Positions 6,170-6,306 of a DNA stretch of 6,306 nt are shown one piece after another. This DNA is from an uncultured Lentisphaeria bacterium (lineage in GTDB: Bacteria; Verrucomicrobiota; Lentisphaeria; Victivallales; Victivallaceae), in contig CALABZ010000277.1 of assembly GCA_937888615.1 (NCBI GenBank), positions 1 to 6,306 on the forward strand, read 5' to 3'. The notes below the pieces were generated by a model. It was not told where the DNA came from and ran no database searches. It worked only from the letters and a program-made list of their open reading frames with translations. Every line of letters starts with the position of its first letter. Within the stretch, counting starts at the first letter, position 1. The translations under genes were made by a program, and so were the position numbers.

Positions 6170-6191
6170 TATTTTATTAAAACGCAATACC

Positions 6192-6210
6192 CCTGCCATG
6201 AGAAGACAGG
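6192..6210 (-). terminator. Weak hairpin, possible terminator of an upstream minus-strand gene
   Basis: On the minus strand CCTGTC pairs with GGCAGG (one G-U) around a 7-base loop. A T-rich stretch (GCGTTTTAATAAAATAAA) begins only after several bases. It starts three bases after the stop codon at 6214-6216 of the open frame that enters from the right edge, which is where a terminator would be expected. The short stem and distant T-tract keep confidence low. Confidence 0.25.
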
Positions 6211-6213
6211 ATT

Positions 6214-6306
6214 TCAAGCCCGGGTTTCAGAAAAATTTCGATTATTTTGAACTGAGGCTTTTGCCGATTTAAACCGCCGTCTGTTTTTCTGCCATTCGCG
6301 TTCCAT
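6214..6306 (-). CDS. Possible C-terminal end of a further minus-strand gene, cut by the right edge
   Basis: A frame enters from the right edge and ends at TGA 6214-6216, giving 30 residues (EREWQKNRRRF at the start, NNRNFSETRA at the end). It is basic and polar, and its first codon in the window happens to be ATG. A second frame is also open here and runs on to a TAA at 6177-6179 (43 codons counting the stop), so the choice rests only on the hairpin just after 6214. No family is recognisable from so short a piece. A conjugation gene upstream of the relaxase, such as a coupling protein, would be usual in MobF operons, but nothing in these residues shows it. Confidence 0.25.
   Translation of the reverse strand: MEREWQKNRRRFKSAKASVQNNRNFSETRA

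Noticed and set aside
6177..6305. An alternative open minus-strand frame entering from the right edge (43 codons counting the stop, ends NGRKTDGG ... SSHGRGIAF region)
   Set aside because: It runs through the hairpin at 6192-6210, and no family is recognisable. It cannot be separated from the shorter frame ending at 6214 without sequence to the right, so only the shorter one is listed, at low confidence.

Overview
This is a bacterial window, and the organism cannot be named from it. Composition is moderate (roughly half GC by eye). The long genes use the standard code, with no in-frame TGA in the hsdM or relaxase genes. Every convincing intact gene lies on the minus strand. The content (a conjugative relaxase, a restriction-modification gene and a decayed gene) suggests an integrated conjugative or mobilizable element, or a plasmid. 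I see no att site, integrase or replication gene here to decide which.

Left part (1-1740): a type I restriction-modification locus read leftward. A promoter at about 1705-1732 precedes a 58-residue excisionase/MerR-like helix-turn-helix protein (1498-1674). A 123-base gap with a perfect 10-bp inverted repeat follows. Then comes hsdM, the modification methyltransferase (1-1381), whose C-terminus runs off the left edge. hsdS and hsdR would be expected beyond it.

Middle (1741-2300): a junction zone. It holds a hairpin with a nearby T-run, a plus-strand gene of unknown function broken by one frameshift and one in-frame stop (1825-2224), and a terminator-like hairpin facing the relaxase operon (2234-2268).

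Right part (2301-6306): a two-gene operon read leftward. It encodes a MobF (TrwC/TraI-type) relaxase-helicase of about 1149 residues, followed 15 bases later by a 90-residue protein I do not recognise. The relaxase keeps the catalytic tyrosines, the three-histidine metal site and the full set of helicase motifs. It ends in a low-complexity proline/lysine-rich tail built from 23-residue tandem repeats. Upstream lie a promoter and a perfect 9-bp inverted repeat that could be a terminator or part of an oriT. At the right edge there may be the end of another minus-strand gene.

Likely working together: the relaxase nicks and unwinds DNA for conjugative transfer, and the small downstream protein is translated with it. 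The type I methyltransferase with its small regulator would belong to a defence or stabilisation cargo. The link between the two modules rests only on adjacency.
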